Assembly (NCBI GenBank): GCA_948567375.1
Contig: OX419756.1
Location: 11,537,001 to 11,601,000 of the forward strand
Direction: 5' to 3'
Length of the DNA: 64,000 nucleotides
Source: Lunularia cruciata
Taxonomy: Eukaryota; Streptophyta; Marchantiopsida; Lunulariales; Lunulariaceae
The notes beneath the pieces are model-generated. The model made no database searches, was not told the origin of the DNA, and worked only from the letters and a program-made list of their open reading frames with translations. This document shows positions 35,399 to 47,700 of the stretch, piece by piece. Positions within the stretch are counted from its first letter, which is position 1. Every line of letters starts with the position of its first letter. The translations under genes were made by a program, and so were the position numbers.

Positions 35399-36463
35399 AT
35401 GAGTTCTAGCTCTGGTAGTGTTGGTGGATCTCTTGGAGATGGTGCTACTACAAGTGGAGGTACTACTACAAGAGATGGTGTAGTATTGAGGTTTAACCCC
35501 ATGGTGGAGTTCTTCTAGTGTTTGAGGCAAAACTACTACGGAGCGCGGACTGACAACTTGAGCAGCTTGCAAGAGTTCCAACGGAAGGCTAGAGAGAGCC
35601 TATGCAAGGCATACACTTGCATGAGATGACTGATTAGTTTCACTCAAGGAGTTATTGAGGCCCAAGCAGTCCAATTTTGGTATGGGATTTTGGATAGGGA
35701 GTTGCGGCATAGAGTTTGTGATGCTATGTTGTTATAACTACTTTGTCTACTTTGGTGGTGGTCTTTGGTTTGGTTGAGCATATTGAACTCAACATGGTGG
35801 AGGAGAGAGTGGTGACATCTGGATTTGGTAAAGAGACCTCATCCACAATTGTGACTTCTTCTAGAGTGCAGCAAAGTGCACCACGTCCAATTGATTTCCA
35901 ATGATAGGGTGAACAACCTAGGTCTTATGGAGCGATTGGAGGGCCTACTGTAGTTAGACCCTTACCTTCATTTTGGGTCAGTAGCAGCCAGTGAGAAGTG
36001 GTGTTGCTTGTCGGACTTGTGGTGGATCTCATCACAAGAGAGATTGCCCTCAAGGCAGTAGATCTTATACCTCTGGTGCATCACAACCAACACATAGGCA
36101 GTGTTAGCATTGCCACAGATTTGGTTACACTAGTGACCAGTGCTTTGACCTACACCCAAAGTTATGGAGTAGTAGGGCTACTATGGTAGGTGGTAGAGGA
36201 GCTCTAGGTCATGGAGGACAAGGGGGTAGAGGTGGTGGTAGAGGATCCACACCTAGTAGAGGTGCAGTATTTGCCCTTATTTTTTATACAACTAGGGCTA
36301 CTTGCATTGAGCAATTGGAGTAGAGATTGGCTAGCATGGCCATAGCTCAAAGGAGATCAGATTTGGATGCTGAGGCTTCCACCTCATATGCTGGTGATAG
36401 AGATGCCTTGGATTTCATGTGCGGAGCAGCACAAGTGGATGCATTTGTTGTTGTCATCGGGAA
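35399..36463 (+). pseudogene. G1 gag with CCHC zinc knuckle
   Basis: The frame opens MSSSSGSVGGSLGDGATTSG at 35399 and reaches LSSLQEFQRKARESLCKAY. It passes several stops and one or more frameshifts to a zinc knuckle, CRTCGGSHHKRDCPQG, near 36010. That has the plant gypsy spacing C-x2-C-x3-H-x4-C. A second Cys/His cluster (CHRFGYTSDQCFDLHP) and a Gly/Arg-rich tail follow. Gag forms the nucleocapsid of the retrotransposon particle. The premature stops are mainly TAG and TGA. Confidence 0.75.
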
Positions 36464-36489
36464 AATAATCTATGTGTGGCATTGAGGCC

Positions 36490-38870
36490 ATTTAGTGTGA
36501 GTCTCTTTTTTATGTTACAATGGACTTGGCACTTTTTTATGTCATTGTGTCTCAGGAGTCATTTTATGTTATCTTGTATCGGGAGTATTTTTGTATGTTA
36601 TTGTAAAGCCTGGAAGTTGTTTTGTGTTCCTATAAGCTCAAGAGTTTTTTTATGTGACATAAGCTCCGGAGTATTTTTTTTGGATGTTACATAAGCTCAA
36701 GAGTTTTATGTTGCTGGTGGCAAAGGATAATATCTCAAAGAGAAGGAGTTGTGAAAAAAGGAGGAGAGGAAAAGAGCCTTAGAAGGGACAGAAGAAAGGT
36801 GGAAGTCAAAATGGCAGAAGATAAAGGAAGGGACAATTGAGAGAGGCAAAAAGGAATTTTGAAGAGGAAGGAAAGGGGCCTGGCAAGTACAGAGGAGGTT
36901 ATTTTAGAAGGAAAGGGTTTTGGGGAAAGTCTAATAGGACAAAGGAAAGGGATTTTTTGGGCAAGTGTTCTGTGTGACAGGGAGAGGAGAAAAATTTGAA
37001 GGAGTTAGGTTGTTTTGGCCGAGATAGAGAGGAAGAAAAAGTGAAGGGAATTATCAAGAGATTGGTGACTTGGCAACAAAAAAAGACCAAGGAATTATCT
37101 AGAAGGAAGAGAGGTTCAGCCAGGAAGAAAGATCAATGGGGAAAGGGTTCTAAGGATAGAGGGAGATACCAAACGAGGAGAGGTTGAGCCAAGAAGAAAG
37201 AGGATCAAGGAAGGGTTTGGATATAGAAGAGAGAATATCAAAGGAGTGAGGGCAAGTCTGGACAACCGAAGAACTCCCAAAGGAGAAGATTTGTGATTTT
37301 GTGACAAAGAAGGAAAATGGCATAGCAAGAGATTTATGGTTTTATCACAAGAAAAGAGGGAAGAGCAGGAAATTTTGAGAGGAAGGAGCCTGGCCTGTAG
37401 ATGGAGAGAGAAGAAATTTTGAAAGGAGAGGGTTAAGGACTTGTGACAAGGAAGAGCAAAGAATTTCAAGAGGGAAGATTTCGAGAGGATAGGAAGGGCC
37501 TGGACAGAGGAGATGGGACTTTTAAAAGGGAAAAGGAGTTTGTGTCTTGTGAGACAGAAAGAGTGGGAATTTCCAAAAGGGAATAGAGTTGGCTAATAGG
37601 GACAGAAGAGAAATTTGAAAAGAAGACCTGGAAAAGGATAGGGGAAGGAGAAGTTAGAGAGAGAGGAGAAAGGGCTGGACAGGAGGTCAAATAGATTTTC
37701 TCAAAAGAGGAGAAGAGATTTGGAAAAAGAGGTCTAGACAGTGGAACCTTCGAGGGGAAGGTCCGGACTGATCAGGGAGCTCGAAAGAGCATAAATTTTT
37801 GAAAATAAGTGCTTTTGGCCTTTAGAGAGGAAGAAAGTTTTGAAGGGAATAGGGCTAGGTAACAGGGATAGAGGAGAAAGCTTTGAGAGGAAGACCTAGA
37901 CAGTGATAGGAAGGGAGAAGACAATTTTGAGAGAGCAAAGGCCTATGCAGGAATTTGGGATAGAGAGTGCTGCAGGGGGAGATTTTTTTTGAGAGAAAGC
38001 TTGGCAGTACTAGGGTTTTGAGAGTGCAGCAGGGATAGAAATTTGGAGAGAAAGCTTGGCTTGTACAGGGATTTGGAGAGAGAGTGCTGCAAGGGAAGAT
38101 TCTTTTCAAGAAAAAATTTGGCAATGCTGGGGTTTTGAGAGTGTTGTAGGTACATAAAGTTTGAGAGAAAGCTTGGCTTGTGCAGGGATTTGGAGAGAGA
38201 GAGCTGTAGGGGAAGATTTTTTGAGAGAAAGCTTGGCAGTACTAGGGTTTTGAGAGTGCTGCAAGGACAGAAATTTTGAGGGAAAGCTTGGCTTATGCAG
38301 GGATTTGGAGAGAGAGTGCTGAAAGGAAAGGTTTTTTTTTAGATAAAGCTTGCTAGTGCTGGGGTTTTGAAAGTGCTTGCTGTACAAGAAAACTCAAGAG
38401 AGGCTTAGGGCTTGTGCATGAATAGTAGGGAAGAACAATCAATGCAAAGGCTTGGCTGTAATAGAGACACCTGAACAAAGAGAGGCTTTGCTTGAAGAGA
38501 AGGCCTAAACAGGGGGATAGAGAGAAGGAGAGATTTCAAGGAAATAGGGCCTGAACAGACAAGGAAGGAGAGGAAAATTTTAAAGAGACAAGTCCAAATA
38601 GGAGAGAGACAAAAGGAGAATTTTTGAGAGAAAGGTATGGACAGAGAGATAGGAAGGAGAAGTTCTTGAAGAGTTGGAGCTTGGGCTGAACTAGACATGA
38701 TAGAGGAAGAGAATGTGTTGGAAAGAACAGGGTTGAACTTGGTTGTATTTGATTCTTTCTTTGCATACTTGAATAGGTGTAGAAACTTAAAATAGATCAT
38801 TGTATTATCCTTGATCTGGTTGGCTTTCAAATCCAAAATGTTAACAAAGCATGAACATGCCTTAGTGGTA
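36490..38870. repeat. Purine-rich (G+A) tract with 117-bp tandem repeats
   Basis: From about 36720 to 38750 the plus strand is overwhelmingly A and G. Between about 37920 and 38390 four units of 115-118 bp recur, each with GGATTTGGAGAGAGAGTGCTG-like and GAGAGAAAGCTTGGC words. Open minus-strand frames with FLSKFLSLLHSQNPSTAKL-like repeats are a by-product. Upstream, AAGCTC.AGAGTTTTTTATG words repeat three times (36620-36710). It sits between G1 gag and protease, either inserted or expanded in place. No coding role is seen. Confidence 0.7.
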
Positions 38871-39257
38871 AGTGAATATCAACGTTAACCTACTGAATTC
38901 AACATGAAAAGTGCTTAAGAAGAGCCTACCATAAGGAGCAATTGTAGGCTAGTTGCTCCAACAAGAAGGAGATTGCCAACAAGGAGACTGCCATCTAGAC
39001 AAGAGTAGAGACAGTGTCAGACTACGAGAAGCATTCAAGTCATTGACAAACATATCAATCTAAGCACAAGTAGCCAAGTGCTTGACGCACTCTCAAGACC
39101 AAACAATCCTCTCAACACCGTAGTGACTAGGAGTGCAATACATGCTCCAGAGCCTAGAGGAGCATCATTGGAGTTGGACCTACAAAAGGAGAGGTTGGGA
39201 GACAAGTAAGACTTCCTTAGTCTTGCATGCTCTCTAAGGTCCTACAAACATCATCCA

Positions 39258-40066
39258 TGGCTCCTAGACGTCCTAGTACAAGTGTGGTAGGTGGTGATGG
39301 GGTGCATGATGGACTACCTACTAGTTAGCCACCTACTACTACACAAACTGAGTCTAGCACAATGTTGGGGGCAGCTTAGCTGATTATGCACTATTTGTTA
39401 TTTTCAGCTAGTGACATGTGTACATTAGGAGTTGACCCAGCCCTAGTGTTTTGGCTAGATGCCATGCTTTGTGAGAGTAGGGATGATGTGGTCCCTACTA
39501 CTAGAGCAGAGGTGGTTGATATTGGACTTGACTTGGTTAAGGAGCATGGATCCGCTCAACAACCAGTGGTTTATGGCAAGCAATAATGGCTAGATTGGAG
39601 GAGTTACCAACTAGACCGGCCTTTGAGCAAGCGTGGTTTACACATGGTGTTGTCTTGTTGGATAACCAGATGGGGATCTTTTATTTGGTAGGACCTGTAG
39701 GGAAGGTTTATACACCACATAGGGTCTTACTTGACTCTGGTGTGTAGCCCCTTATGCTAGGGAAGGCTACAATTGTTGATCTGGAGTTACGGAAGACCGA
39801 TGTAGAGAGGTGTCCATTTCAGATCTAGACATCTCTAGGTGGTGGTTCAACACAATACATCACACGTGGGGAGTTTGTTGTCCAGGTTCAGCCTGGTCAC
39901 CTGATTGATAGCTCGGTGGTGAGAGCTCAGGCTATTGCAACAATAACTAAGTCATATGATGTGCTAGTTGGGGGACCAATGTTATACCCCATGGGTTTCA
40001 ATATCAACTATTGGGGAGAGAAAACCTCCTAAAGATCAGGTTGGTAGTCTAGTGAGGGACAAGAAT
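39258..40066 (+). pseudogene. G1 retropepsin (aspartic protease) region
   Basis: After a start-like MAPRRPSTSVVGGDG at 39258, a frame from 39585 runs LEELPTRPAFEQAWFTHG and VYTPHRVLLDSGV to PLMLGKATIVDLELRKTD, then SYDVLVGGPMLYPMGFN near 39955-39998. LLDSG is the retropepsin active-site motif. Only TAG stops (after LLDSGV and CPFQI) and a final TAA break the frame, consistent with CAG to TAG changes. It cleaves the polyprotein in living elements. L-A is inserted just after it, at GTTGC (40067-40071). Confidence 0.75.
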
Positions 40067-40071
40067 GTTGC

Positions 40072-43000
40072 TATGAAAACTCGACAAATATCACTTTTGT
40101 GGTAATCAAGTAAGTAAAGTTTGTTCCCACATAGATACTAGTAAAAAATGTCCAAATATGAAGCAAAGTAACAATCTTAGTTCTTCTTAGTTGCATCTTT
40201 AATCTCTTAGGTACAAACCACACCCAAAAGAGAGTAACAAGCACTGATTTGAAGTCTTGCCACAAATTAACACTTCTTAATCACAACTTCATCAAATCTT
40301 TCCAAACAATCTTGATTGTGATGATTGTCTCTCCTAAAAATGGCACTTCACTATAATATGACTTTGCCTCAGAATTGTGTTCCACCCCTCCACTGAAGGC
40401 ACAACTTCCTCGATCAAAATTGCTTCATATCAACTTTGCGCTACCTTCACAAATGTAAAATATTACCAACACTACAATTCCTCTAAGATCTATCAAGGCA
40501 TTGCTCCAATTGCACTTCACTCAAGATCAAACACACAAATGAAGATCAAGGCTATGGAATCTAACATCCAACAAACACACTAACTTGCACTTCAAAATTC
40601 TCCCAACACTCACAAACACACACAAAGTTGACACTCGGATTTAAGCTCAAGCGACGAGCACTAAAATCAACACTTTGCTTTATCTATTCTCAGAAATAAT
40701 GAGCACTGAACAACATTTGACTGCAAATGCCACCTTTAACTAGGCATAGCTCTTCAGCAGTTATCTAAAAATATACTATTCTACAACAACTTTTCCTATC
40801 TATAGATCCAAAATAACAATGCAAGTCTTCATATCTACCTCTTCAAATCTCAAAACTGTTACTACCCCCATATGATGTCAACCTCAACATCGGCTTCCAA
40901 TCCCAATGATCCTTTGATAATTTCACCATCCTTGGGTCTATCTAATCCTACCACTACCTCTTCTATTTCTACAATTTCTTCACTACAAACTACAATTGAG
41001 GTCTCAGGTAATCTTTCCAACTTTGTAGTTCCCAACCCACTCTTCTCTAAGGTTTCAGAGAGCAACTCTGAAGACACTTGTACTCCTACTTCTATAACAT
41101 CGGGTCTTCGTACTTCTTGTACCTCACTAAAAAGGTTATCTACCTCTGTTCTAACAAGATATAGTTAGAGACACACATTGTCTCCCACCTCTAACATCTT
41201 CCTATCTACATGATCTTGCAAACAAATTAATAAATTATTCAACTCCGTGTCCTTTGCCTTTCTCTTACATGTCTCCTACACTAGTAACTTAAGCTCATGC
41301 AATCTCGCCTCCTTGAGTTTACCTTCAACTTCTGTGCTCAGCATTGCCTTGATTTCATTGATGACTCCTTCTACCTCATTAGCTTCTCCGATGACCGTAA
41401 GCTTCTCCTTCCTCTTTCTTCCTCCAACTCACTATGATACATTTGGAGCTCATCTTCAAATTTGGCCTTCAATGCCTCCTTCTCCCTCCGATTCACAAAG
41501 ATTTGCTCCTCTGCCACCCGCACCAATCCTTGCAACCAATCTTCTTCTCTACTGCACTCCGCTAACTCTTGTTGCTAAGCTTGATCTTTCTCCGCTGCCC
41601 TCTTCTTGAGACTCTCCAACTCTTGCTCCATCACCACTGTAATTGCTTTTGAGTGAATTAACTCGACAAGCGCATTTGCAATTTCCCCTTTCAACATTAC
41701 AACCAACATGATAATCTCCTTTGCCTCCTCACGACCCTTTACTTATTCCTCCCTTGTCACCTCAAAGTGCTTACTCCAAAGAACCTCCTCAACCCAAAGT
41801 TTTTTGACTTCCATCTTCACCCTCGTCAACTTACTTTGCAAAAATGAGGTTTCTGCATTGCGGCTCTTCACTACTGCCAACTCATCTTGCACCTCAAGAT
41901 TGGCACTTACCATCTCCATCTTCTTCTATTGTAGCAACATAAACAACCTACATACTACCTTAGACAAATAGTCCACTCCTTTGCACTTTGCGCCCTCGGC
42001 TTGGTCTTTGGGTTCCACCCACTCTACTTCTTGCACCTTACCCTGAAGTCGTGATCTTCAGACCTTCAAAGTTTCTTCCTCTGAGCTTTCTTCCTCTTCT
42101 AGAGTAACTTTACTGGGCTCCACTTCAGATGTAGTCATAACATTCTTACCCTTGGCAGTCCAGGGTTGTGCCACCACTTCCTCTCCCTTCTTCTTCTCAC
42201 TTCCTTGTTCAAGCATGGAAACTTCAGGACTCGGCTTTCCTGCCTCAATCATCGGCTTTTGTGTTTGTTGAACCTCCGCTTTGCCTTTGCTGTCACTACT
42301 CAATTCTTCACTTTGTAGCGTGAACTTGTCTTCTTCTCCCAACATTCCTTCCTTTGATCTTGTTTCTCCTTCCAACTCTTCTTTTGCTTCTTGTGTGGCT
42401 TCCTTTGTCTTCACTACCACCGCCATTGGGTTATGCTTTGGAACTTTTTGGGGCTAGATTGTTGCAACATGACTCTCAAGCTTGGCCCTCTTTCTAGCCC
42501 TTGGAAGGTCAATTGCTATGATTTTCTCCTTCCCACTCTTCTTGTAGTACTCATCCCCATCTCGCACTCTCCATATAATATTGCTCATCTACATCGACCT
42601 CCCTCTACAAATCTGGATGAAAGTGCGAGCACATTTAATTTGGTTCTTCCAAGGTTAGCAAATTCAACCCAAAATAAAAGTGCACTGCAAAGGGCATAAA
42701 ATAATGCGGTGGCATATCTATTATCCATCCCAAAATCATTTGCCCTACTCTTTGATGCAAACATTTCGCCCAATCTATTGCCTCCCCCGCAAATAGTCGG
42801 TGAAAGAACACCGCCTGTTGCATAGTAACATAGGTGGTTCACTTTGGCTTGAACATTTCCATCATGGTGCTTACTATCCCTCTTTGCTCAGGGTCTTTAA
42901 ACCTATCCACCTTATACCCATTCTTGGTGTGAGGTTGATTGAACAAATTCCTCACTTTGGCAGTCTCTTCTGAAGCATCACACTTCCGATAGAATGTGGT

Positions 43001-43835
43001 ACCTCCTACCTCTCCAGCTTCTCTCCCAAAACTACTCCCAATCTGAATCTGTCCATTGAGCGGGATTCCCTCTCTTCCCCTTGTGCTTTGGTCCATTCTT
43101 GCAATTACTCGTGATTTTTACCATGAAACCTAGAAAACTGAAGTTCTAGTTCCAGGCCAAGAACGTGATACAAAGTCTTGTCAATACTTCAATCCGTGCT
43201 ATTACTTCTAATCTACAAATTGCAAGCCCCCTCACCGCACCTTCTAACTCACTTTTGGGGTCATCGTGTGCTTCCTTACCTTCTTCTTGTGGAAGATCAT
43301 TCTTGAGATCCTAACCCACTCCTTTTCTTGTGGATTTGTAATTTGCATTACTTCGGGTCGACTCTGAATAGGAACCAGGTAGCAACTGGACATTGCACTA
43401 CTTCCTTGCACAATGTGTAATTTTATATTCCTTTCTCAAATTGGTCATTCTTCAGCTGCTCCTCCTCTCCAATCTCCGATTCGGTGAAGTTGTTTCCTGT
43501 CACTATCAAGAAGTTCTTGATCTCAAGGTCATTACTTTCTTCCTACGTACTTTCTTGATTGTGCGGACTCCAAAGAATTTTGTTACAGTTTCTTCAGATC
43601 AGACTACACTGCCTAATACAAAGTCTCTCCTTCTTCTTCTTTGTCTTTGTGTCCCCTTTGATCTTGACCCCAAGGTCAACTTTGGGTTTTACCCCAAGGT
43701 CAACTTTGGGTTTTACTCCAAAACCCCCGCTTCTTCTTATTTCTTCCCAGGTTAGCTCTTTTTATGCTCTATCCACATACTTCTTCTTCAAATTTTCCTA
43801 AAACTATCCAAAAAAATAAAATTGTGGGTACCACA
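40072..43835. mobile_element. L-A: LTR-like insertion (3764 bp) with 5-bp target duplication
   Basis: It is flanked by GTTGC at 40067-40071 and 43836-43840. Its left end (TATGAAAACTCGACAAATATC) aligns without gaps to the left end of L-B (TGTGACAACCGGGCAAATATC), and its right end (GGTACCACA) to L-B's GTGCACCACA. The G1 frame continues across the two flanks. No long terminal repeat is seen within it, so it behaves as a solo LTR or a non-autonomous element. It carries an antisense coding-like region. Confidence 0.85.
42058..43096 (-). pseudogene. Antisense gene in L-A (unknown, HFYFGLNLL family)
   Basis: Minus-strand pieces read TKNGYKVDRFKDPEQRGIVS near 42930, QQAVFFHRLFAGEAIDWAK near 42810 and VHFYFGLNLLTLEEPN near 42650. 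Acidic, Lys/Glu-rich sequence follows to 42058. Similar segments occur at corresponding places in L-B and L-C. Frameshifts separate the pieces. Downstream minus-strand sequence to about 40900 is Glu/Lys-rich and coiled-coil-like. The function is not recognised; a gag-like or captured host gene are both possible. Confidence 0.55.
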
Positions 43836-43840
43836 GTTGC

Positions 43841-44213
43841 ATACCAATATGCTTCAGTAGTGGCAGTCTTGGCTCACTACAGTCCGGGACCATGGCTGCT
43901 TCAGTTTCAGCTTTCAATGGTTTTGATACTTAGCCTAGTGAGTTATTGGAGGAGAACGCCCATGTAGAGGATACTCCAATACCAGAGGAGATCACTTGGA
44001 TTTGGAGTACGAGTGAGATTGTTCCATCCACCTTGGATGTTCCTTTGTGGAGTTCAGAGGAGGCATTGCAACATCATGCAAATCAATTGGTGCAATAGGC
44101 TTGGAATGGAGCCTTTGTACCACTAGGAGACCAATGTGAGGATGAACCTCTAGAGTTGATAACCTTGACACCTTTGGATACCACACTCATTGCTTGGCAG
44201 TATCTAGTAGAGG
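43841..44213 (+). pseudogene. G1 linker between protease and methyltransferase
   Basis: Directly after L-A the G1 frame resumes with YQYASVVAVLAHYSPGPW and continues through an acidic stretch (EENAHVEDTPIPEEITW, WSTSEIVPSTLDVPLW) to YLVEGV at V1's insertion point. The next G1 codons lie beyond V1 at 49752 (CLLELFG). No known domain; it would be the N-terminal lead-in of the methyltransferase. Confidence 0.6.
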
Positions 44214-44218
44214 GAGTA

Positions 44219-44643
44219 TATAAAAGACCAAAATCAAGGAGAGAAATAGGAGAATGGAAGTTCACATTCGGACGCTTGAATGTGGGAAAACTCCAAATGC
44301 TTAGCATGAGCTTTGGCTTTGGTATTTATAGATAGCATACAAGGCCCTTGAGAAGCTTCTCAAGAAGCTTCTTTGAGCCATTTTCTTAGAGTGCAAGCCA
44401 AGTTAATTGGGAAGCGTCTCAAGAAACTTCCTTCTAGAAGCCACTATCTTGGCGTGCAAGCTAAGCTAGTTAGAAGCTTCTAAAAGCTTCCTTCTAGAAG
44501 CTACTTGCTTGGGGCATAAGTTAAGCAGTTGGGAAGCTTCCCAAAAAGCTTCCTAGATGCTTCTAGAATATTCTAGGCTAATTTGGGTTATTCTCTACTT
44601 TGTTAGCCTTACTAACTATGTCACTAAATTCCATATTGTGACA
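44219..44643 (-). repeat. V1 3' LTR (425 bp)
   Basis: It begins TATAAAAGACC and ends TATTGTGACA on the plus strand. It is the same length as its partner at 49322-49746 and rich in GAAGCTTC palindromes. The minus-strand TATA box (CTATAAATACC) is kept. The heat-shock-type array here has one unit changed (GAA to AAA). Confidence 0.93.
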
Positions 44644-44710
44644 TATTCTCCCACCGCTAGTTGGTGACTTCCTTGTCGCCATTGAAACTTCAAACTCCTA
44701 GATGGCCATA

Positions 44711-47700
44711 GAGGTGAGAAAGGGGTTCCCATGTGGCATCATGAAGGGGATAACCTTTCCGAAGGACCTTGTACTCTATATGTTGGCGGCGTCCTTGTTG
44801 GATGTGGCAATGCGCAAGGATACAATCAACTTTGCACTCCTCATGATCATTGATAGTGATAGGGGAGGAGGAGGTTGGACTTGAGAGGAAAAAGAAGAGG
44901 GGTTAGAAACAAAGGTTTCAACTTGGAAACATGAAAGACATGATGGATATCATATTACAAGGCAAAGCAAGTCGATAAGCAACAAGAAGACAATTTGGGT
45001 GACATCAAAAGGTCCTATCCAATTAGGGGCAACTTTACAAACTTGGGTATCAAGTGTGAGGGTTAAATTACTAGAGGATAGCATAACTTTATCACTGACT
45101 TCAAAGGTGAGATCACGACGATGGTGGTCCGCATATTTTTTTCATGGTTTTGAGCAACAAGGAAGTGAGATTTGGCTTGTTGGAGAGATTCAGATATGGT
45201 GGTGAAGAAGGTTGAAGTATGAGGGACCTGAGATGGAGGAGGAGCAAGAAGAGAATCTGGGACAAGCGGATCTTGGCCAAAATTGAGAAAGAAAGGAGAG
45301 AATCTAGTGCTTGCCTATTTAGAATTGTTGTATGTAAACTCCATGGCTATAAGACATTCATCCCAATTGGTATGGTGAATGTTGACAAAGGCACAAAGCA
45401 TATCTTCCAAGGTGCAATTTTCACGTTCAGTTTGTCCATCAGTTTGAGGATGATAGGTTGTGGACAATGCAAGCTTGGTACCAAGTATATGGAAGAGGGC
45501 TTGCCAAAAATTTCTGGTGAAGCAAGGATCATGGTCGGAATTGAGTACACATGGCATCCCATGATGTTTGAATACATTATCAAAGTAGAGTTGCACCAAG
45601 GTTAGAGCATCCACAATATCAATAGTTGGTGCCAAATGGATTTGTTTACTAAGCTTATCCACAAACACCACAATTGTTGTGTGACCTTGTTGTGTCTTGG
45701 GCAAGGAGGTGATGAGATCTAAGCTCACATGTTCCCAACAAGTAGTTGGAATGGGAAGTGGTTGAAGGAGTCCACTTGGCTTCTAGTTACTGGCCTTGTT
45801 GTGTTGACAACTCTCACATGATCAGACAAACTCCCAAACATCTTGTGTCATGCAAGAAGGCGCACAAGTCGAAGATCACCTTTGGTTGGAACATAGATCC
45901 GGTCCGCATGGAATAGAAGGCCTTCCTTGAAGGAGAAGGTGTTGTACTCCTTGTTGCTTGTTGTTAGACAACCATGTACCATTTGGAAGAAAGGATCTTG
46001 TTGTAGAGTTGATCAAAACTTGTTATAGACCTTAGGGTCAATTGACACTGTCGTAATTGCCGCCATGATGAGAGGAAGAGATTTCAAATCAGGTCGTGAT
46101 GAGAGTGCATCAGAGATGACATGGAACAGACCTAGTTTGTACTAAATTTTAATGTCAAACAATTGGAGTTGCTCTTCCCATCGATGATGTAGACTCTTCA
46201 TGTGCTCCAAGTGTAAGGTTTGCAACAATGGCTTGTGATTAGTTTGCATGATCACTTGTTTTTCCAAGAGATAATGCCTCCATACCTTGGTGGCATATAC
46301 CATTGCAAGTTGTTCTTGATCTCAAGCACACTAATTTCTTTTAGATGTATTTAGTCGGCAAGACACAAAGGAAATGGGATGTAGTTCATCTCGGAATTCC
46401 TGTTGCAACATAGCTCCAATTGCAAAGTTAGAAGCATCAAAATCAACCACACAAGGTAGTTGAGGATCATATGGTTGAAGAATGGGTCTTGAGGACACTA
46501 TATGCTTTAACTTCTAGAATGCTTCTTCATGCTTGGTGGCCCATTGGAAGCTCAAGTTCTTTCCTAAGAGGTCAGTCAATGGTGTAGCCACATGAGCATA
46601 ATAGTGGATGAACTGCCGATAAAAACTGGCCAATCCATTGAATGCTCGTACTTCTTAAGCATCCTTTGGGGTAGGCCAATCTATAATGGCCTTGATCTTT
46701 TCTTCTTCCATCTTGATCCCCTCTAATGAGATCTTATGACCCAAGAAGGTAACCTCTTTCTGCCAAAAGGCACACTTCAACTTCTTGTAGTAAAACTTCC
46801 ATTATTGTAGTTGTCTTAGGACTTCTCGCACATGATTCACGTGTTTTGCCTTTATCTTGCTATATTTTAAGATATCATCCAAGAACACCACCACGGACCG
46901 ATCCAATAGTCCATCCAACACTGGATGCATTTGATCCATGAAGACTTCTAGAGCATTAGTGAGTCCGAAAGGTAGAACTCTCCACTCAAAATGCCCATAC
47001 CTTGTGCAAAAGGTAATCTTTTGCACATCCTTTCTATCAATAGGAATTTTCTAATAGCCATGGCAAAGATCCAGCTTGGAAAAGTAGAGTGCTCCACCTA
47101 GTTGATCAAGCAAATCATTGATCTGAGGCAAGGGATATGCATTCTTCACGGTTTGCTTATTGAGCCCACGGTTATCAATACAGAAACAAAGTCCTCCATC
47201 CTTCTTTGGAACAAATAGTACAAGTGCTCCCAAAGGAGAGGTACTATGTTGTATGAAGTCCTTCTCTAACAACTCTGTAAGTGTTGTTTGCAACTCCTCC
47301 AACTCCTTTGGTGAGAGCCAATAGATCAGTCTAGTCACTAAAGTACTCCTTGGTAACAACTCGATCTTGAAAGACATACCTCGATGGGAGATTAATCCCT
47401 TTGGTAGATCATCCGGAAACACGTACAAAAACTCTTGAATTATCCAATAAACCATTGCTTGATGAGGCTCTTGGCCCTCCTTAGATTGTTCTCATGCAAT
47501 CGGCTTGATCCTCACTGTGAATACAGACTTATCTTCCTCCAAAGCTTGCTCTATGGTTGCTTTACTAACAAAGTTCCCTTCTAGGGACTCACTTCTCTTC
47601 CAAGCTTGCTCCCTGGTTGCCTTCTTGGCAAACTTCCCATCTTGGGACTCATCTCCCTTCCAGGTTTGCTCTATGGCTACCTTCTCGACAAACTTCACAT

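Noticed and set aside
37116-38836. Minus-strand ORFs with repeated FLSKFLSLLHSQNPS-type peptides
   Set aside because: They arise from translating the purine-rich tandem repeat; long frames are expected when one strand is G/A only.
44215-44219. AGTAT as the V1 target duplication
   Set aside because: Shifting by one gives GAGTA at both flanks and makes the LTR start align with TGTAAAAGACC of the partner LTR.
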